DNA of 64,000 nucleotides. It comes from Sphingomonas sp. 28-63-12 (GTDB lineage: Bacteria; Pseudomonadota; Alphaproteobacteria; Sphingomonadales; Sphingomonadaceae). The stretch covers positions 1 through 64,000 of the forward strand of contig NCGD01000001.1 in NCBI GenBank assembly GCA_002281535.1, in the 5' to 3' direction. The notes beneath the pieces are model-generated. The model saw only the letters and a list, made by a program, of their open reading frames with translations. It did not search any database and had not been told where the DNA came from. The position numbers and the translations under genes are program-made. The stretch's first letter is position 1. The number at the start of each line of letters is the position of its first letter. Positions 51,792 to 61,125 of the stretch are shown piece after piece.

Positions 51792-53504
51792 ATGAGCAAT
51801 CAACTCACCCCCACTACGCCCCTGTTGCCGGAGCGTTTCGCCAACCCAGTTCGCCAGATCGGCTCGCTGCTGCAACAGCCGGCGGTCCGGCGCAGCCTGC
51901 CGATGATCATGATGATCAGTCTGATCGCGGCGGCGGCGCTCGCCTGGATGACATTGGCCACGCCGCAGCAAAAGACGCTGTTCGCGGGGCTGCCCGACAG
52001 TGACAAGGCTGCGGTCACCGCCGCACTCCAGCAAGCCAATATCACCGCGCGGATCGACCAGGGCAGTGGTGCGCTAACCGTCAACGAGGATGATTATTCG
52101 CGCGCCCGCATCCTGCTCGCCGGTCAGGGCCTGCCCAAGGCGGCGCCCGGCGGTTATCAGATTCTCGACAATCTGCCGATGGGCGTCTCGCGCGCGGTGG
52201 AAGGCGAACGATTGCGCCAGGCGCGCGAGACCGAGCTTGCCCGGTCGATCGAGGAAATCGATTCGGTTGCCGAGGCGCGGGTCCATCTCGCCATGCCCGA
52301 AACCAGCGTTTTCGTGCGCGACAATGCGTCCCCGTCCGCCTCGGTGATCCTCAAGCTGCAGCCCGGCCGGAGCCTCGCCGAAGCGCAGGTCAGCTCGATC
52401 ATCAACCTTGTCGCCTCCTCGGTGCCCGGGATGAAGACCGATGCCGTCACCGTGGTCGATCAGATGGGCGCTCTCCTTACCCATGTGCAGGGCCAGGATT
52501 CGACCACGCTCGCCGGCGATGCCCGGATCGATTTCCAGCGCCGGATCGAGGACAAATACCGCACTCAGCTGACGCAATTGCTGACGCCCTTGGTTGGGCC
52601 CGGAAATTTCTCGGCTGAAATTCAGGCCGACGTCAATCTCGACGAAACCCAGGCCACCCGCGAAAGCTATGACAAGCAAGGCACGTTAAGGGCCGAACAG
52701 GGCAATTGGACCGGCGTTGGCGCCGCCGGGGCGGCGCAAGCGCCCGGCGGCATCCCCGGCGCGCTATCCAATACGGCCACGCCGGCCAGCACCGTCACCA
52801 GTCCGGGCAAACCAGCGGCCCCGGCCACACCTCCGTCTGCCGCCGGGGCAACGCCCACGCCGCCGCCGGCCACAGACAATCCCGCCAAACAGGCGGAGAA
52901 TTACGCCCGCGCTTATGATCTGGGCAAGGAAATCTCGGTCACGCGGGCGATGCCAGGTGCGATCAAGCGGCTGTCGGTGGCGGTGCTGCTGCGCGACCCT
53001 GAGGGCAGCAAGCCGCGTAGCCCCGTCGAGATCCAGCAGATCACGGCGCTGGTGCGCGCCGCCGTCGGCTATGATCCGGCCCGCAACGATCAGGTGACCG
53101 TGATCGCGCGCAAGTTCGCGCCCTCGGTCACGCTCGACCAGAAGGCCGCCTGGTATGATTCGGCCTGGTTGCCGATCGTCGCCCGCAATGTGACCGCGAT
53201 CCTGATTGCGATCATGGTGCTGATGCTGGGCGTCCGCCCGCTGTCCCGCGCCTTGCTCAAAAAGCGCGACGATGCCCCGCCGCCACGGATCGGCGTTGGC
53301 GCAGCATTATCTGGCGGGCACCAGCCCTCCGGCACGATGTCGCCGCAGATGCAGGACGGCGTGCCAATCCCGGTGAGCATCGAGATGATCGATGGCGCCC
53401 GCAATTTTGACGATCGCATCGGCATGGTGCGCGGCTTCACTCGGGATAATCCCTCCCGCGCGGCGCTGGCCGTGCGCGACATGATCAAGGCGGATGCAAG
53501 CTGA
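51792..53504 (+). CDS. fliF: Flagellar MS-ring protein FliF
   Basis: A 570-residue protein with two membrane segments (about residues 36-57 and 455-475). YscJ/FliF ring-building motifs are GLPDSDKAAVTAALQQANI, LPKAAPGGYQILDNLPMGVS and ARVHLAMPETSVFVRDNASP. A Pro/Ala-rich spacer sits near 320-365. The C-terminal tail that binds FliG is present (VRGFTRDNPSRAALAVRDMI). Forms the MS ring. Its stop overlaps fliG by one base. Confidence 0.96.
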   Translation: MSNQLTPTTPLLPERFANPVRQIGSLLQQPAVRRSLPMIMMISLIAAAALAWMTLATPQQKTLFAGLPDSDKAAVTAALQQANITARIDQGSGALTVNEDDYSRARILLAGQGLPKAAPGGYQILDNLPMGVSRAVEGERLRQARETELARSIEEIDSVAEARVHLAMPETSVFVRDNASPSASVILKLQPGRSLAEAQVSSIINLVASSVPGMKTDAVTVVDQMGALLTHVQGQDSTTLAGDARIDFQRRIEDKYRTQLTQLLTPLVGPGNFSAEIQADVNLDETQATRESYDKQGTLRAEQGNWTGVGAAGAAQAPGGIPGALSNTATPASTVTSPGKPAAPATPPSAAGATPTPPPATDNPAKQAENYARAYDLGKEISVTRAMPGAIKRLSVAVLLRDPEGSKPRSPVEIQQITALVRAAVGYDPARNDQVTVIARKFAPSVTLDQKAAWYDSAWLPIVARNVTAILIAIMVLMLGVRPLSRALLKKRDDAPPPRIGVGAALSGGHQPSGTMSPQMQDGVPIPVSIEMIDGARNFDDRIGMVRGFTRDNPSRAALAVRDMIKADAS

Positions 53505-54511
53505 TGGAACAGCCCACCAAAAGCTATACCGGCGTCGAACGCGCAGCCGTGCTGATGATGCTGGTCGGCGACGACGAAGCCGCAGCGATCCTGCAAAAAC
53601 TCGATCCCGAAGAAGTCCGCCAGCTTGGCAAGGCCATGTTCGCGGTCGCCGATGTCAGCGAGATCGAAGTCGAAACCGTGCTCGACGATTTCGTCGGCAA
53701 GGCGCGCGCGCGGACCGGGGTTGGCTTCGATCCGCGCCCGCGCATCGAATCGATGATGAACCGCGCGCTCGGCCAGGAAAAGGCCGACAGCGTGCTGGCG
53801 CGGATCACCCCGCCCGCCGATGCCTGCCAGATCGATTTGCTCGACTGGCTGGATGCCGGCGAGATTGCCGGGTTGATCGAGAAGGAACATCCGCAGATCG
53901 CTGCCGTATTGATCGCCAATCTGGATCCGTCGGTCGGCGCGCAAGTGCTCGAACTGCTGCCCGATTCGGTCCAGCCCGATGTCCTCCACCGGATCGCTTG
54001 CCTTGGCCCGATCACCCCAGAAGCGGTCGAGACGCTCAAAACAATGCTGTCGGGCCGGATCGGCGCCAGCCAGCAATCAAGCGGCGTCCTGCTGGGCGGC
54101 ACCCGCGAGGCGGCCAAGATCATGTCGAGCGCGCGCAAGACGACCGAAGCGCGGGTGATGCCGAAATTGTTCAAGATCGACCGCGAGACCGCCAAGGCGA
54201 TCGAGGAAGCGATGTTTGTCTTCGACAATCTGCTCGAGCTCGACGACAAAAATCTCGGCACGCTTATCCGCAATATCGATGGCGACATCCTGGTGCGGGC
54301 GCTCAAGGGCGTCGACGAATCGATGCGCGGGCGCTTCCTGGCCTGCATGTCGAGCCGCGCGGCCGACGGGGTACGCGACGAACTCGAATCGCGCGGGCCG
54401 ATGCGCCTGTCCGAAGTGCTCGAGGCGCAGAAATCGATCATTCAGATCGCGCGCAGCCTGGCCAAGGACGGCACGATCATGATGGGCGGGGGCGACGACG
54501 ATTATGTCTAA
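53504..54511 (+). CDS. fliG: Flagellar motor switch protein FliG
   Basis: A 335-residue protein: N-terminal FliF-binding domain (RAAVLMMLVGDDEAAAIL), middle domain with the EHPQ motif (LIEKEHPQIAAVLIANL), and torque domain with charged residues (FVFDNLLELDDKNLGTLIRN, LKGVDESMRGRFLACMSSRA, LVEL-type end). It transmits stator torque to the rotor. Ends DDDYV; fliH starts eight bases before the stop. Confidence 0.96.
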   Translation: MEQPTKSYTGVERAAVLMMLVGDDEAAAILQKLDPEEVRQLGKAMFAVADVSEIEVETVLDDFVGKARARTGVGFDPRPRIESMMNRALGQEKADSVLARITPPADACQIDLLDWLDAGEIAGLIEKEHPQIAAVLIANLDPSVGAQVLELLPDSVQPDVLHRIACLGPITPEAVETLKTMLSGRIGASQQSSGVLLGGTREAAKIMSSARKTTEARVMPKLFKIDRETAKAIEEAMFVFDNLLELDDKNLGTLIRNIDGDILVRALKGVDESMRGRFLACMSSRAADGVRDELESRGPMRLSEVLEAQKSIIQIARSLAKDGTIMMGGGDDDYV

Positions 54512-55256
54512 CATGGCCGGTATGTCGAGCTTTTCGGCCGGATTTGCTGCGCGTCACGACGCGGCGGCGCAGGCGCTCCACCGCGCCTTTGACGATCGAC
54601 CCGATGGCTTTGCCCCGGCCGATCTCAAGGCGCGCGCCGCCAATCGCGGTAGCCCGAAATCCTATGCGCCGCAGGAATCAGCACCGAAAAGCTTCAGCCC
54701 GGCCGATCCGGGCAGTGACCCGACCCAGGGCTGGGACCCGCTCAACCCGCAGGCAGAATCCACCGGCTTTGTCGATCCGATCGAAACCGCCCGGGCGGCC
54801 GGCTTTGCCGAAGGCCTCGCGCATGGCCGAGACCTGGAACGCGACGCGCAGGAGCGCGATGTCGCATTGCTCCAGTCGCTCGCGCACGCGCTCAGGACCA
54901 GCGAACGGCTCGATCGTGACCAGCTTGCCCGGCAACTGCGCGAGGCGGTGATGGTGCTGCTCACCAAACTGGTCGGTGAAGCCGGGATTTCGGCCGACTT
55001 ACTCGCCAGCCGTATCGCTGCCGCGACAGACATGCTCGCCGACAGCGCCGAATCGGCAATGCTCCGCGTGCACCCGGACGATGTCGCGCTGCTCAAGGAC
55101 AAATTGCCCCCCACCATCATGGCGGTCGGCGATGCCAGCATCGATCGCGGCAGCTTTGTGCTCGAATCTGCCTCGACCATTGTCGAGGATGGCCCCGACA
55201 TGTGGCTCGAACAGTTGACCCAGGCCATTGATCGCGTGGCCGTTCCTTCATGCTGA
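54504..55256 (+). CDS. fliH: Flagellar assembly protein FliH
   Basis: A 250-residue protein with a long Pro/Ala-rich N-terminal part and a C-terminal stator-like domain (ARQLREAVMVLLTKLVGEAG, MLRVHPDDVALLKDKLP, GSFVLESASTIVEDGPDMWL). FliH holds the export ATPase FliI at the C-ring. It overlaps fliG by eight and fliI by seven bases. Confidence 0.88.
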   Translation: MSNMAGMSSFSAGFAARHDAAAQALHRAFDDRPDGFAPADLKARAANRGSPKSYAPQESAPKSFSPADPGSDPTQGWDPLNPQAESTGFVDPIETARAAGFAEGLAHGRDLERDAQERDVALLQSLAHALRTSERLDRDQLARQLREAVMVLLTKLVGEAGISADLLASRIAAATDMLADSAESAMLRVHPDDVALLKDKLPPTIMAVGDASIDRGSFVLESASTIVEDGPDMWLEQLTQAIDRVAVPSC

Positions 55257-56578
55257 ACCGCTTTACCGCCGATTATCTCGACGGCGTCGCCGCCGCCGAT
55301 TTCGCGCCCCGCGCGCGGGTCTCGGGCCGGCTGGCCTCGTTTGACGGGTTGCTGATGGAGGCGACCGGGCTGTCGCTGCCAGTTGGCACGATCTGTTCGA
55401 TCGGCACCGGCAAGGGCCGGGTCGAGGGCGAGGTGATCGGCTTTCGCGGCAGTCGCACCCTGTTGATGAATCTGGGCGGCCCCGCGCCGCTGCTGCCGCA
55501 AGCTCCCGTCCGCCCGCTGGGGGCACCCGGCGAGGCCGAGGTCGGTGCCGCGTTGCTCGGCCGCGTTGTCGATGGGGCGGGAAAACCGATCGACGGGCTG
55601 GGCCCGATTCGCGGGGCGGGCCATTGGCCAATCGCCGGCAAGCTGCAGAATCCGCTCGATCGCGGCCGTGTGCTCAAGCCGATGGATGTCGGCGTTCGCG
55701 CGATCAACGGCTTGCTTACCATCGGCCAGGGCCAGCGCATCGGCATCATGGCCGGATCGGGCGTCGGCAAATCGGTGCTGCTCGGCATGATTGTGCGCGC
55801 CGCTGCCGCCGATGTCATTGTCATCGGGCTGATCGGCGAACGCAGCCGTGAGGTTGCCGATTTCCTCGAAACCAAGGTGGCCGGCGAGGCGCGGCAGCGC
55901 GCTGTGGTCGTCGCCGTTCCTGCCAATCATTCGCCGGTGCTGCGGATTCGCGGCGCGCTGCGTGCCACGGCGATTGCCGAAGCGTTTCGCGCCGAAGGCA
56001 AGAACGTCCTGCTGATCATGGATTCGCTGACCCGCGTTGCCCATGCCGGCCGCGAAATCGGGCTGGCGTTGGGCGAACCGGCCAGCGCGCGCGGCTATCC
56101 GCCCTCGGCGATCGCGATGCTGCCCAATCTGATCGAACGCGCCGGCACCTGCGTTGCCTCGGGCGGGTCGATCACCGCCATCTATACCGTGCTGGCCGAC
56201 GGTGACGACGGCAACGACCCCGTCGTCGACAGCGCACGATCGATTCTGGACGGACATATCGTGCTGTCGCGCCAGCTCGCCGAACGCGGCATCTATCCGG
56301 CTATCGATATCGGCCCCTCGGTCAGCCGGGTGATGACCGATATCACCGCCAAGCCGCACCAGCGGGCCGCCCGCGTGCTGCGCGGCCACCTGGCGACCTA
56401 TGAGGAGAATCGCGACCTGGTGCTGATGGGCGCCTATCGCGCCGGCGCCGACGCCGCGATCGATCAGGCGATCGCCAATCATGGCGCGATCATCGAATAT
56501 ATCCGCCAGGGATCGGACGAGATCGTCTCGCTCGACGATTCGATCGCCGAGCTGACCGGCGTCTTCGGCGATGGCTAA
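55250..56578 (+). CDS. fliI: Flagellum-specific export ATPase FliI
   Basis: A 442-residue F1-type ATPase: P-loop IMAGSGVGKS (168-175), LIGERSREVADFLE, Walker B NVLLIMDSLTRVAHAGREI, signature PPSAIAMLPNLIERAGTC. It supplies ATP-driven help for unfolding and delivering flagellar export substrates. Full length. Overlaps fliJ by eight bases. Confidence 0.96.
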   Translation: MLNRFTADYLDGVAAADFAPRARVSGRLASFDGLLMEATGLSLPVGTICSIGTGKGRVEGEVIGFRGSRTLLMNLGGPAPLLPQAPVRPLGAPGEAEVGAALLGRVVDGAGKPIDGLGPIRGAGHWPIAGKLQNPLDRGRVLKPMDVGVRAINGLLTIGQGQRIGIMAGSGVGKSVLLGMIVRAAAADVIVIGLIGERSREVADFLETKVAGEARQRAVVVAVPANHSPVLRIRGALRATAIAEAFRAEGKNVLLIMDSLTRVAHAGREIGLALGEPASARGYPPSAIAMLPNLIERAGTCVASGGSITAIYTVLADGDDGNDPVVDSARSILDGHIVLSRQLAERGIYPAIDIGPSVSRVMTDITAKPHQRAARVLRGHLATYEENRDLVLMGAYRAGADAAIDQAIANHGAIIEYIRQGSDEIVSLDDSIAELTGVFGDG

Positions 56579-56993
56579 GCGCGGCCAGTCGCTCGACCGG
56601 ATTTTGCGCGTGCGCACGCTCCAACTGGGGCTGGTCCGCGCTGCGGAAGTCCAGGCCCAGGAAAAGCTGGCAAGCGAGGATGCACTACGTCTGCGAATCG
56701 CGCAGCTCGCCGAAAATGTCGCGCCGCAACAGTCAGCGGCCGAAGCCTTCTCGTTCATCGCCGCCGCGCATTTTCGCGACCGGCTCAGCCAGTCGGCTGC
56801 CGCGGCTGATGGCCGGATGGCGGTCGCCACCCGCAACCTCGAACGCGCGAGCGAAGCGACTCGCGAAGCCCGACGCGATCAGTCCGCCGTTGAGAAGCTC
56901 ATCGCGCGCGATGATCAGGCGGCGGTAGTCAAGGCCATGCGCGCGCTTGAGGAAACCCCGCCTGCCCGAAAAAACCGGCACGGTCCTTGCTAA
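56571..56993 (+). CDS. fliJ: Flagellar export protein FliJ
   Basis: A 140-residue coiled-coil protein (SLDRILRVRTLQLGLVRAAE, NLERASEATREARRDQSAVE), short and charged as expected for FliJ, which sits in the FliI ring and activates the export gate. Recognised mainly by size, coiled coil and its place between fliI and fliK. Confidence 0.8.
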   Translation: MAKRGQSLDRILRVRTLQLGLVRAAEVQAQEKLASEDALRLRIAQLAENVAPQQSAAEAFSFIAAAHFRDRLSQSAAAADGRMAVATRNLERASEATREARRDQSAVEKLIARDDQAAVVKAMRALEETPPARKNRHGPC

Positions 56994-57029
56994 ACTCCTG
57001 ATGGGCGATTGTGCCCGTTGGATTTGTGC

Positions 57030-58985
57030 ATGTTTGAGCTTTCGCCTGCCCCTGCCTTTACCAGCCCCTTGTTGCCGATCGCGGCACCGCCTGTGGCAGT
57101 ATCCGGCGATTTCGCGCAGGCGCTGGCCGGCTTGATGGCCAGTGGCAGCCCCATCGCGCTCGCTGAATCTGGGGCAGTGCCGACCGGGCTGTCGGGAACC
57201 CTCCCGCCCGTCCGGCAAGTGATTGCCGTCCCCGGCAAGAACTTGCCCGATCCCACAGCCAATCTGGCCGGGGGGTGGTTGCCATTGGAACAAGGCGCGC
57301 CGTCCAAGGCTGCCGCCGAAGCGCCGGCGTCAGGCGGCAGAGCCACGCCGCCGATCACGGGCGAGATCGATCCAGCGCTGCCGACCGATGCGGCCCAGCT
57401 CAAGCCGGCAGCGCCATCCGTTGCTACACCGCCGACTGATCGCCTCATCAGCCAAAGGGGGCGCCAGACTGAAGGGGGCACGGCCAGCCAGCGCCCGGTC
57501 GCGCCGTTGACCGATCAAACGCCCGTGCTCCCGGATTTGCCGATAGCGGCCACCAATCCGCCGCCAAAATCACGGGGGGACGACGCGCCGGCAGGCGACA
57601 CCGCCCCCGCGCCCGACGCGGGCGATGACCAACCACTGGCAGCGCCAGCAATTCTGTTCGGACAAGCTGTGCCGGTGGTAATCCCGCCGCTATCTGTGCC
57701 CGACGCCGCACCGCCGATCACCTTCGTTGCCCGCGCCAATCCATTGCCACCGGGAGTGCCGACGGCACTGATCGAGACCGGCCCCGCGCTAGGCCGCGGA
57801 CTGCCGAGCGACGCGGGGTCGTCGCAACCGGTCCAGCCGGCGGCGCTGGAGTCCGGGGCGAACGACCGACATAGCATTCTCCATGCACTGCCGCTGGTTG
57901 CAGCCGCAGCGCCAGCCGTGACCAACGCGGCGGCAGCCTCCCTGCGGCCGGTGTCGCCCAATGTGGCGCAGCTTTTCACCGGCGAGCCAGCGGCGCTGGT
58001 CAGCCGGCAAGCGCCGCTGGACAATGCAACCGCGGGCCGAATCGCGCTGCCGGCGCTGGCCGGGGCAGTCCCCGGCAGCGTGACACCGCCAAACTTGGCC
58101 GGGTTGCCGTCCGCCGGGTTAGATATATCGATCGTCCGGGGCACTGCTCCCTCGGCGATCGTCTTGGCGCCCCTCGGCAACCCTGTTGCCGGCCGGTCCG
58201 ATAGCGCGCCATCCGGACTCGCCGGATCAGGGGGCATTCAGTCCTTGGTCGGCCAGCCAGCGACGGCTCAGCTGGTCGCCGCTCCCCCAAATCCGTCTCA
58301 AGCAACCTCAACACCGGCGCCGGTATTGGCCCCGGTATTGGCCCCAGTATTGGCCCCAGTATTGGTCCCGGCCGCGCCATTGCCGCTGATCGGCGTGGCA
58401 GTGCCCGCCGCACGCGCCTTTGCCGCCGGAATTGCCGCTGCATCATTGCGGCCGGCACGCAGCCTGCGGGCAGAGGATTCGGTGCCGGCATTGGCGGCGA
58501 GCGCACCGTCCGTTGCCCTCCAGCCCGTCGCCATCGGTTCGATCGATGCCCAGACGGCAGCGATCGACACCCGCCGTGACGATTGGACCAGCGCGCTGAT
58601 CGACCGGATCGACGCCACCCGCGACGTCGCCAATGCGCGCGATGCGCGAATCCGCCTGGTCCCCGATGCGCTGGGCAAAATCGACGTGACGCTCCGCCAA
58701 CATGGCGACACGCTTCATGTCCAGTTTACCGCTGATGTGCCGGCGACGCGGCAATTGCTGGCCGAGGCGCAGCCCAGGCTTGCCGAGCTCGCCGATGCGC
58801 GCGGGCTGCGGCTGGGCGAGGGCAGCGTCGATAGCGGCGCATCGCCGGGCAATCAGCAGGCCGGCCAGAATTTCAGCCAGACCGCTGCCCAGCGCCGCGC
58901 ACCGCCCTCTGTAACCGCCAGCCAGCGGCCAGCCACCATTTCAGCCGCCGCTGATCGCGCGGCTGCCGACGACCGTATTGCTTGA
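57030..58985 (+). CDS. fliK: Flagellar hook-length control protein FliK
   Basis: A 651-residue protein; ATG 57030 preferred over a weak TTG at 57009. Residues 1-520 are a long Ala/Pro-rich disordered ruler with an exact 12-base repeat coding APVL four times (58320-58367). The C-terminal hook domain is clear (RIRLVPDALGKIDVTLRQHG, LHVQFTADVPATRQLLAEAQ, LAELADARGLRLGEGSVDSG). It measures hook length and switches export specificity through FlhB. Confidence 0.85.
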   Translation: MFELSPAPAFTSPLLPIAAPPVAVSGDFAQALAGLMASGSPIALAESGAVPTGLSGTLPPVRQVIAVPGKNLPDPTANLAGGWLPLEQGAPSKAAAEAPASGGRATPPITGEIDPALPTDAAQLKPAAPSVATPPTDRLISQRGRQTEGGTASQRPVAPLTDQTPVLPDLPIAATNPPPKSRGDDAPAGDTAPAPDAGDDQPLAAPAILFGQAVPVVIPPLSVPDAAPPITFVARANPLPPGVPTALIETGPALGRGLPSDAGSSQPVQPAALESGANDRHSILHALPLVAAAAPAVTNAAAASLRPVSPNVAQLFTGEPAALVSRQAPLDNATAGRIALPALAGAVPGSVTPPNLAGLPSAGLDISIVRGTAPSAIVLAPLGNPVAGRSDSAPSGLAGSGGIQSLVGQPATAQLVAAPPNPSQATSTPAPVLAPVLAPVLAPVLVPAAPLPLIGVAVPAARAFAAGIAAASLRPARSLRAEDSVPALAASAPSVALQPVAIGSIDAQTAAIDTRRDDWTSALIDRIDATRDVANARDARIRLVPDALGKIDVTLRQHGDTLHVQFTADVPATRQLLAEAQPRLAELADARGLRLGEGSVDSGASPGNQQAGQNFSQTAAQRRAPPSVTASQRPATISAAADRAAADDRIA

Positions 58986-59002
58986 AAACAAGGGGAAATA
59001 TC

Positions 59003-59617
59003 ATGGCCAAGACCGACGACACGGAAACTGAAAAGGCGCCCAAGAAAAAGGGCGGCGCGATGAAATGGATCATCATCATCGTCGTGTTGCTGCTGGTGAT
59101 CGGCGGCGGTGTCGGCGGCACGCTTTATGCCATGCAGGCCGGGCTGATCGGCGGCGGTGGTGGTGCGCATGCCGATTCGGGAATCGATCTGCCCCGGCTG
59201 GTCCCGAAGAGTCAGCAAGTTCGCGGTGGCGGCGGCGAAGAGGGCCATGGCGGCGGCGGCGGTGGCAACCACAATCCGATGGGCAAAGGTGGCGATAAAT
59301 ACGCCTCCACTTATTACGCCATGGAGAAGGACTTTACCGCCAATCTGCGCGACAGCGTCCATTTCGTTCAGGTCGGCATCGCCGTTTCGACGCCCTATGA
59401 CGCCCGCGTCATCGACAATATCAAGACGCACGAGATCGCGGTGCGCTCCGCCGTCCTGCTCGCGCTGGGTGACGCAACCGAGGAACAGGTGTTCGCTGTG
59501 GAGGGCAAACGCCAACTGCAGATCCATCTGGTGCACGCAATTAACGATGTTTTGAAACAAAAAGAGGGATTCGGCGGCGTTGGTAACGTCTACTTTACCA
59601 ATTTTGTTGTTCAGTGA
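59003..59617 (+). CDS. fliL: Flagellar basal body-associated protein FliL
   Basis: A 204-residue protein; AGGGGAAA precedes ATG 59003. One membrane helix (MKWIIIIVVLLLVIGGGVGG) is followed by a Gly/His-rich linker and a periplasmic domain (YYAMEKDFTANLRDSVHFVQ, LLALGDATEEQVFAVEGKRQ). FliL supports stator function around the motor. Four bases separate its stop from fliM, in the same frame. Confidence 0.9.
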   Translation: MAKTDDTETEKAPKKKGGAMKWIIIIVVLLLVIGGGVGGTLYAMQAGLIGGGGGAHADSGIDLPRLVPKSQQVRGGGGEEGHGGGGGGNHNPMGKGGDKYASTYYAMEKDFTANLRDSVHFVQVGIAVSTPYDARVIDNIKTHEIAVRSAVLLALGDATEEQVFAVEGKRQLQIHLVHAINDVLKQKEGFGGVGNVYFTNFVVQ

Positions 59618-59620
59618 GGC

Positions 59621-60577
59621 ATGGTTAACAAGCCTTCAGAAACGGATGCAGTCGAGCGGCGCGATCGGGGACGATCGCGCCCGGTCGCCGAGCATGCAGC
59701 CGTGCTGGGGGTGGCCAACCTCAATCCCTTTGGCGACCTCCACACGCTGCAGCATTTGTCGGCCTTGTTCGCCCGATCGCTCCGCGGCGTTTTCGAACCG
59801 CTGTTGCGCCGCGAGGCCCGGATCTGGGCCGAGCCATTGGTCGTCCAGCGCTTCGCCGATTACCGGGCCGAGCGCCCCGAAAGCCTGACCGCTTGGCTGC
59901 CGATGGTGATGGCACCGTCCACAGGCACCGCGCTGATCCTGTTCGACGGCAAATTCGTGCTTGAATTGCTCGATCAATTTTTCGGCGGTTCGGGTGAAGC
60001 GCCGCACGCGCTGCCGGCCGAATTCTCGCCGGCGGCCGAAGCGATGGTTGGCCGGCTCGGCACGATCCTGGCCGGGCCGCTCAAAAATGCCTGGGAGCCG
60101 CTGGCGCGGATCGATTTCCGCCCTGGCCATATGGAAACAAGCCCGGCGCTGCTCACCGATTTCGACGCGGATGACGCCGTCGTGGTAACGCGCTTCGGCA
60201 TCGCGGCAGGCCCCGGCAAGCCGACCTTTATCGACATCATCTATCCCGTCTCTGCGCTCAAGCCGCACGCGCCGTCGCTCACCGGCAAGGTCCACTCCCG
60301 GGCAGCAATGCCCGACCCGGCCTGGCGCAACGGGCTGACCCGCGCCGTGATGGGTGTGAAATTTCCAGTCCGCTCCGTGCTTGCCGAGCCGATGATCTCG
60401 CTCGTCAAGCTGATGGAGCTCAAGGCCGGCGACGTCATTCCGATCAGCTTTGGCGCCGATGTGCCGGTGATGGTCGGCGGCGACCGGCTCGGCACAGGCA
60501 CGGTCGGCACGTCCAACGGCAAGGCGGCGATCCGCCTGACCATGATCGAACGCATAGATGAAGAGGATTATCGATGA
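59621..60577 (+). CDS. fliM: Flagellar motor switch protein FliM (short N-terminus)
   Basis: A 318-residue FliM: middle domain from LNPFGDLHTLQHLSALFARS, GTALILFDGKFVLELLDQFF, then C-terminal SpoA domain (LMELKAGDVIPISFGADVPV, GKAAIRLTMIERI). The usual N-terminal CheY-P-binding helix (LSQxEIDALL type) is not present: the protein opens MVNKPSETDAVERRDRGR. The fliL stop TGA stands in the same frame two codons upstream, so no longer start exists. Overlaps fliN by ATGA. Confidence 0.92.
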   Translation: MVNKPSETDAVERRDRGRSRPVAEHAAVLGVANLNPFGDLHTLQHLSALFARSLRGVFEPLLRREARIWAEPLVVQRFADYRAERPESLTAWLPMVMAPSTGTALILFDGKFVLELLDQFFGGSGEAPHALPAEFSPAAEAMVGRLGTILAGPLKNAWEPLARIDFRPGHMETSPALLTDFDADDAVVVTRFGIAAGPGKPTFIDIIYPVSALKPHAPSLTGKVHSRAAMPDPAWRNGLTRAVMGVKFPVRSVLAEPMISLVKLMELKAGDVIPISFGADVPVMVGGDRLGTGTVGTSNGKAAIRLTMIERIDEEDYR

Positions 60578-60870
60578 ACGACATGACCGGGGGATTCCCC
60601 GTCGACGGGGCGGTGGCGGCCAATTTCAGGCTGCTCCAGGACGTCGATGTCAAGCTCACCGTCGAGATCGGATCGACTTCGCTCACCTTGCGCGAATTGC
60701 TGGCGCTGGGCGAGGCCAGCGTGATTGAACTCGATCGCGCGGCCAATGAATTGCTTGATGTCTTCGTCAACGGCACGCTGATCGGCCGCGGCGAAGTCGT
60801 CACCGTCGGCGATCGTTTCGGCGTCCGGATGACCGAGCTGGTATCCCCCGACAAGCGGGCAAGCCGTTAG
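60574..60870 (+). CDS. fliN: Flagellar motor switch protein FliN
   Basis: A 98-residue SpoA-domain protein (DVDVKLTVEIGSTSLTLREL, LALGEASVIELDRAANELLD, IGRGEVVTVGDRFGVRMTEL). With FliM it builds the C ring. Directly followed by fliO. Confidence 0.95.
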   Translation: MNDMTGGFPVDGAVAANFRLLQDVDVKLTVEIGSTSLTLRELLALGEASVIELDRAANELLDVFVNGTLIGRGEVVTVGDRFGVRMTELVSPDKRASR

Positions 60871-61125
60871 ATGATGTGGGAATATGTCCTCAAGATCGCG
60901 GTGCTGCTGCCCCTGGTCTGCGGCCTGATGATCGGCTGCCTCTATTTATGGCGCAAGCTCGAACAACGGCTGCCGGGGCAACAGGGCGACCGGATGCTGA
61001 TGGTCAAGGAAACGATGATGGTGTCGCCGGGCCTGAAACTCGCCGTGCTTGAATTTGAAGGGCGCAAATTGCTCGTCTCGGTCGGCCGGGGTGGCGTGAC
61101 GCTGATCGATCGGGGCGGCCAATGA
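60871..61125 (+). CDS. fliO: Flagellar biosynthesis protein FliO
   Basis: An 84-residue protein with one N-terminal membrane helix (VLKIAVLLPLVCGLMIGCLY) and a small cytoplasmic domain (DRMLMVKETMMVSPGLKLAV, RKLLVSVGRGGVTLIDRGGQ). FliO helps FliP assemble. Position between fliN and fliP and size support the call. Overlaps fliP by four bases. Confidence 0.82.
   Translation: MMWEYVLKIAVLLPLVCGLMIGCLYLWRKLEQRLPGQQGDRMLMVKETMMVSPGLKLAVLEFEGRKLLVSVGRGGVTLIDRGGQ

Noticed and set aside
54662-56836. A 724-residue open frame on the minus strand
   Set aside because: It is antisense to fliH, fliI and fliJ, has no recognisable domain, and shows the composition expected from the reverse strand of GC-rich genes.
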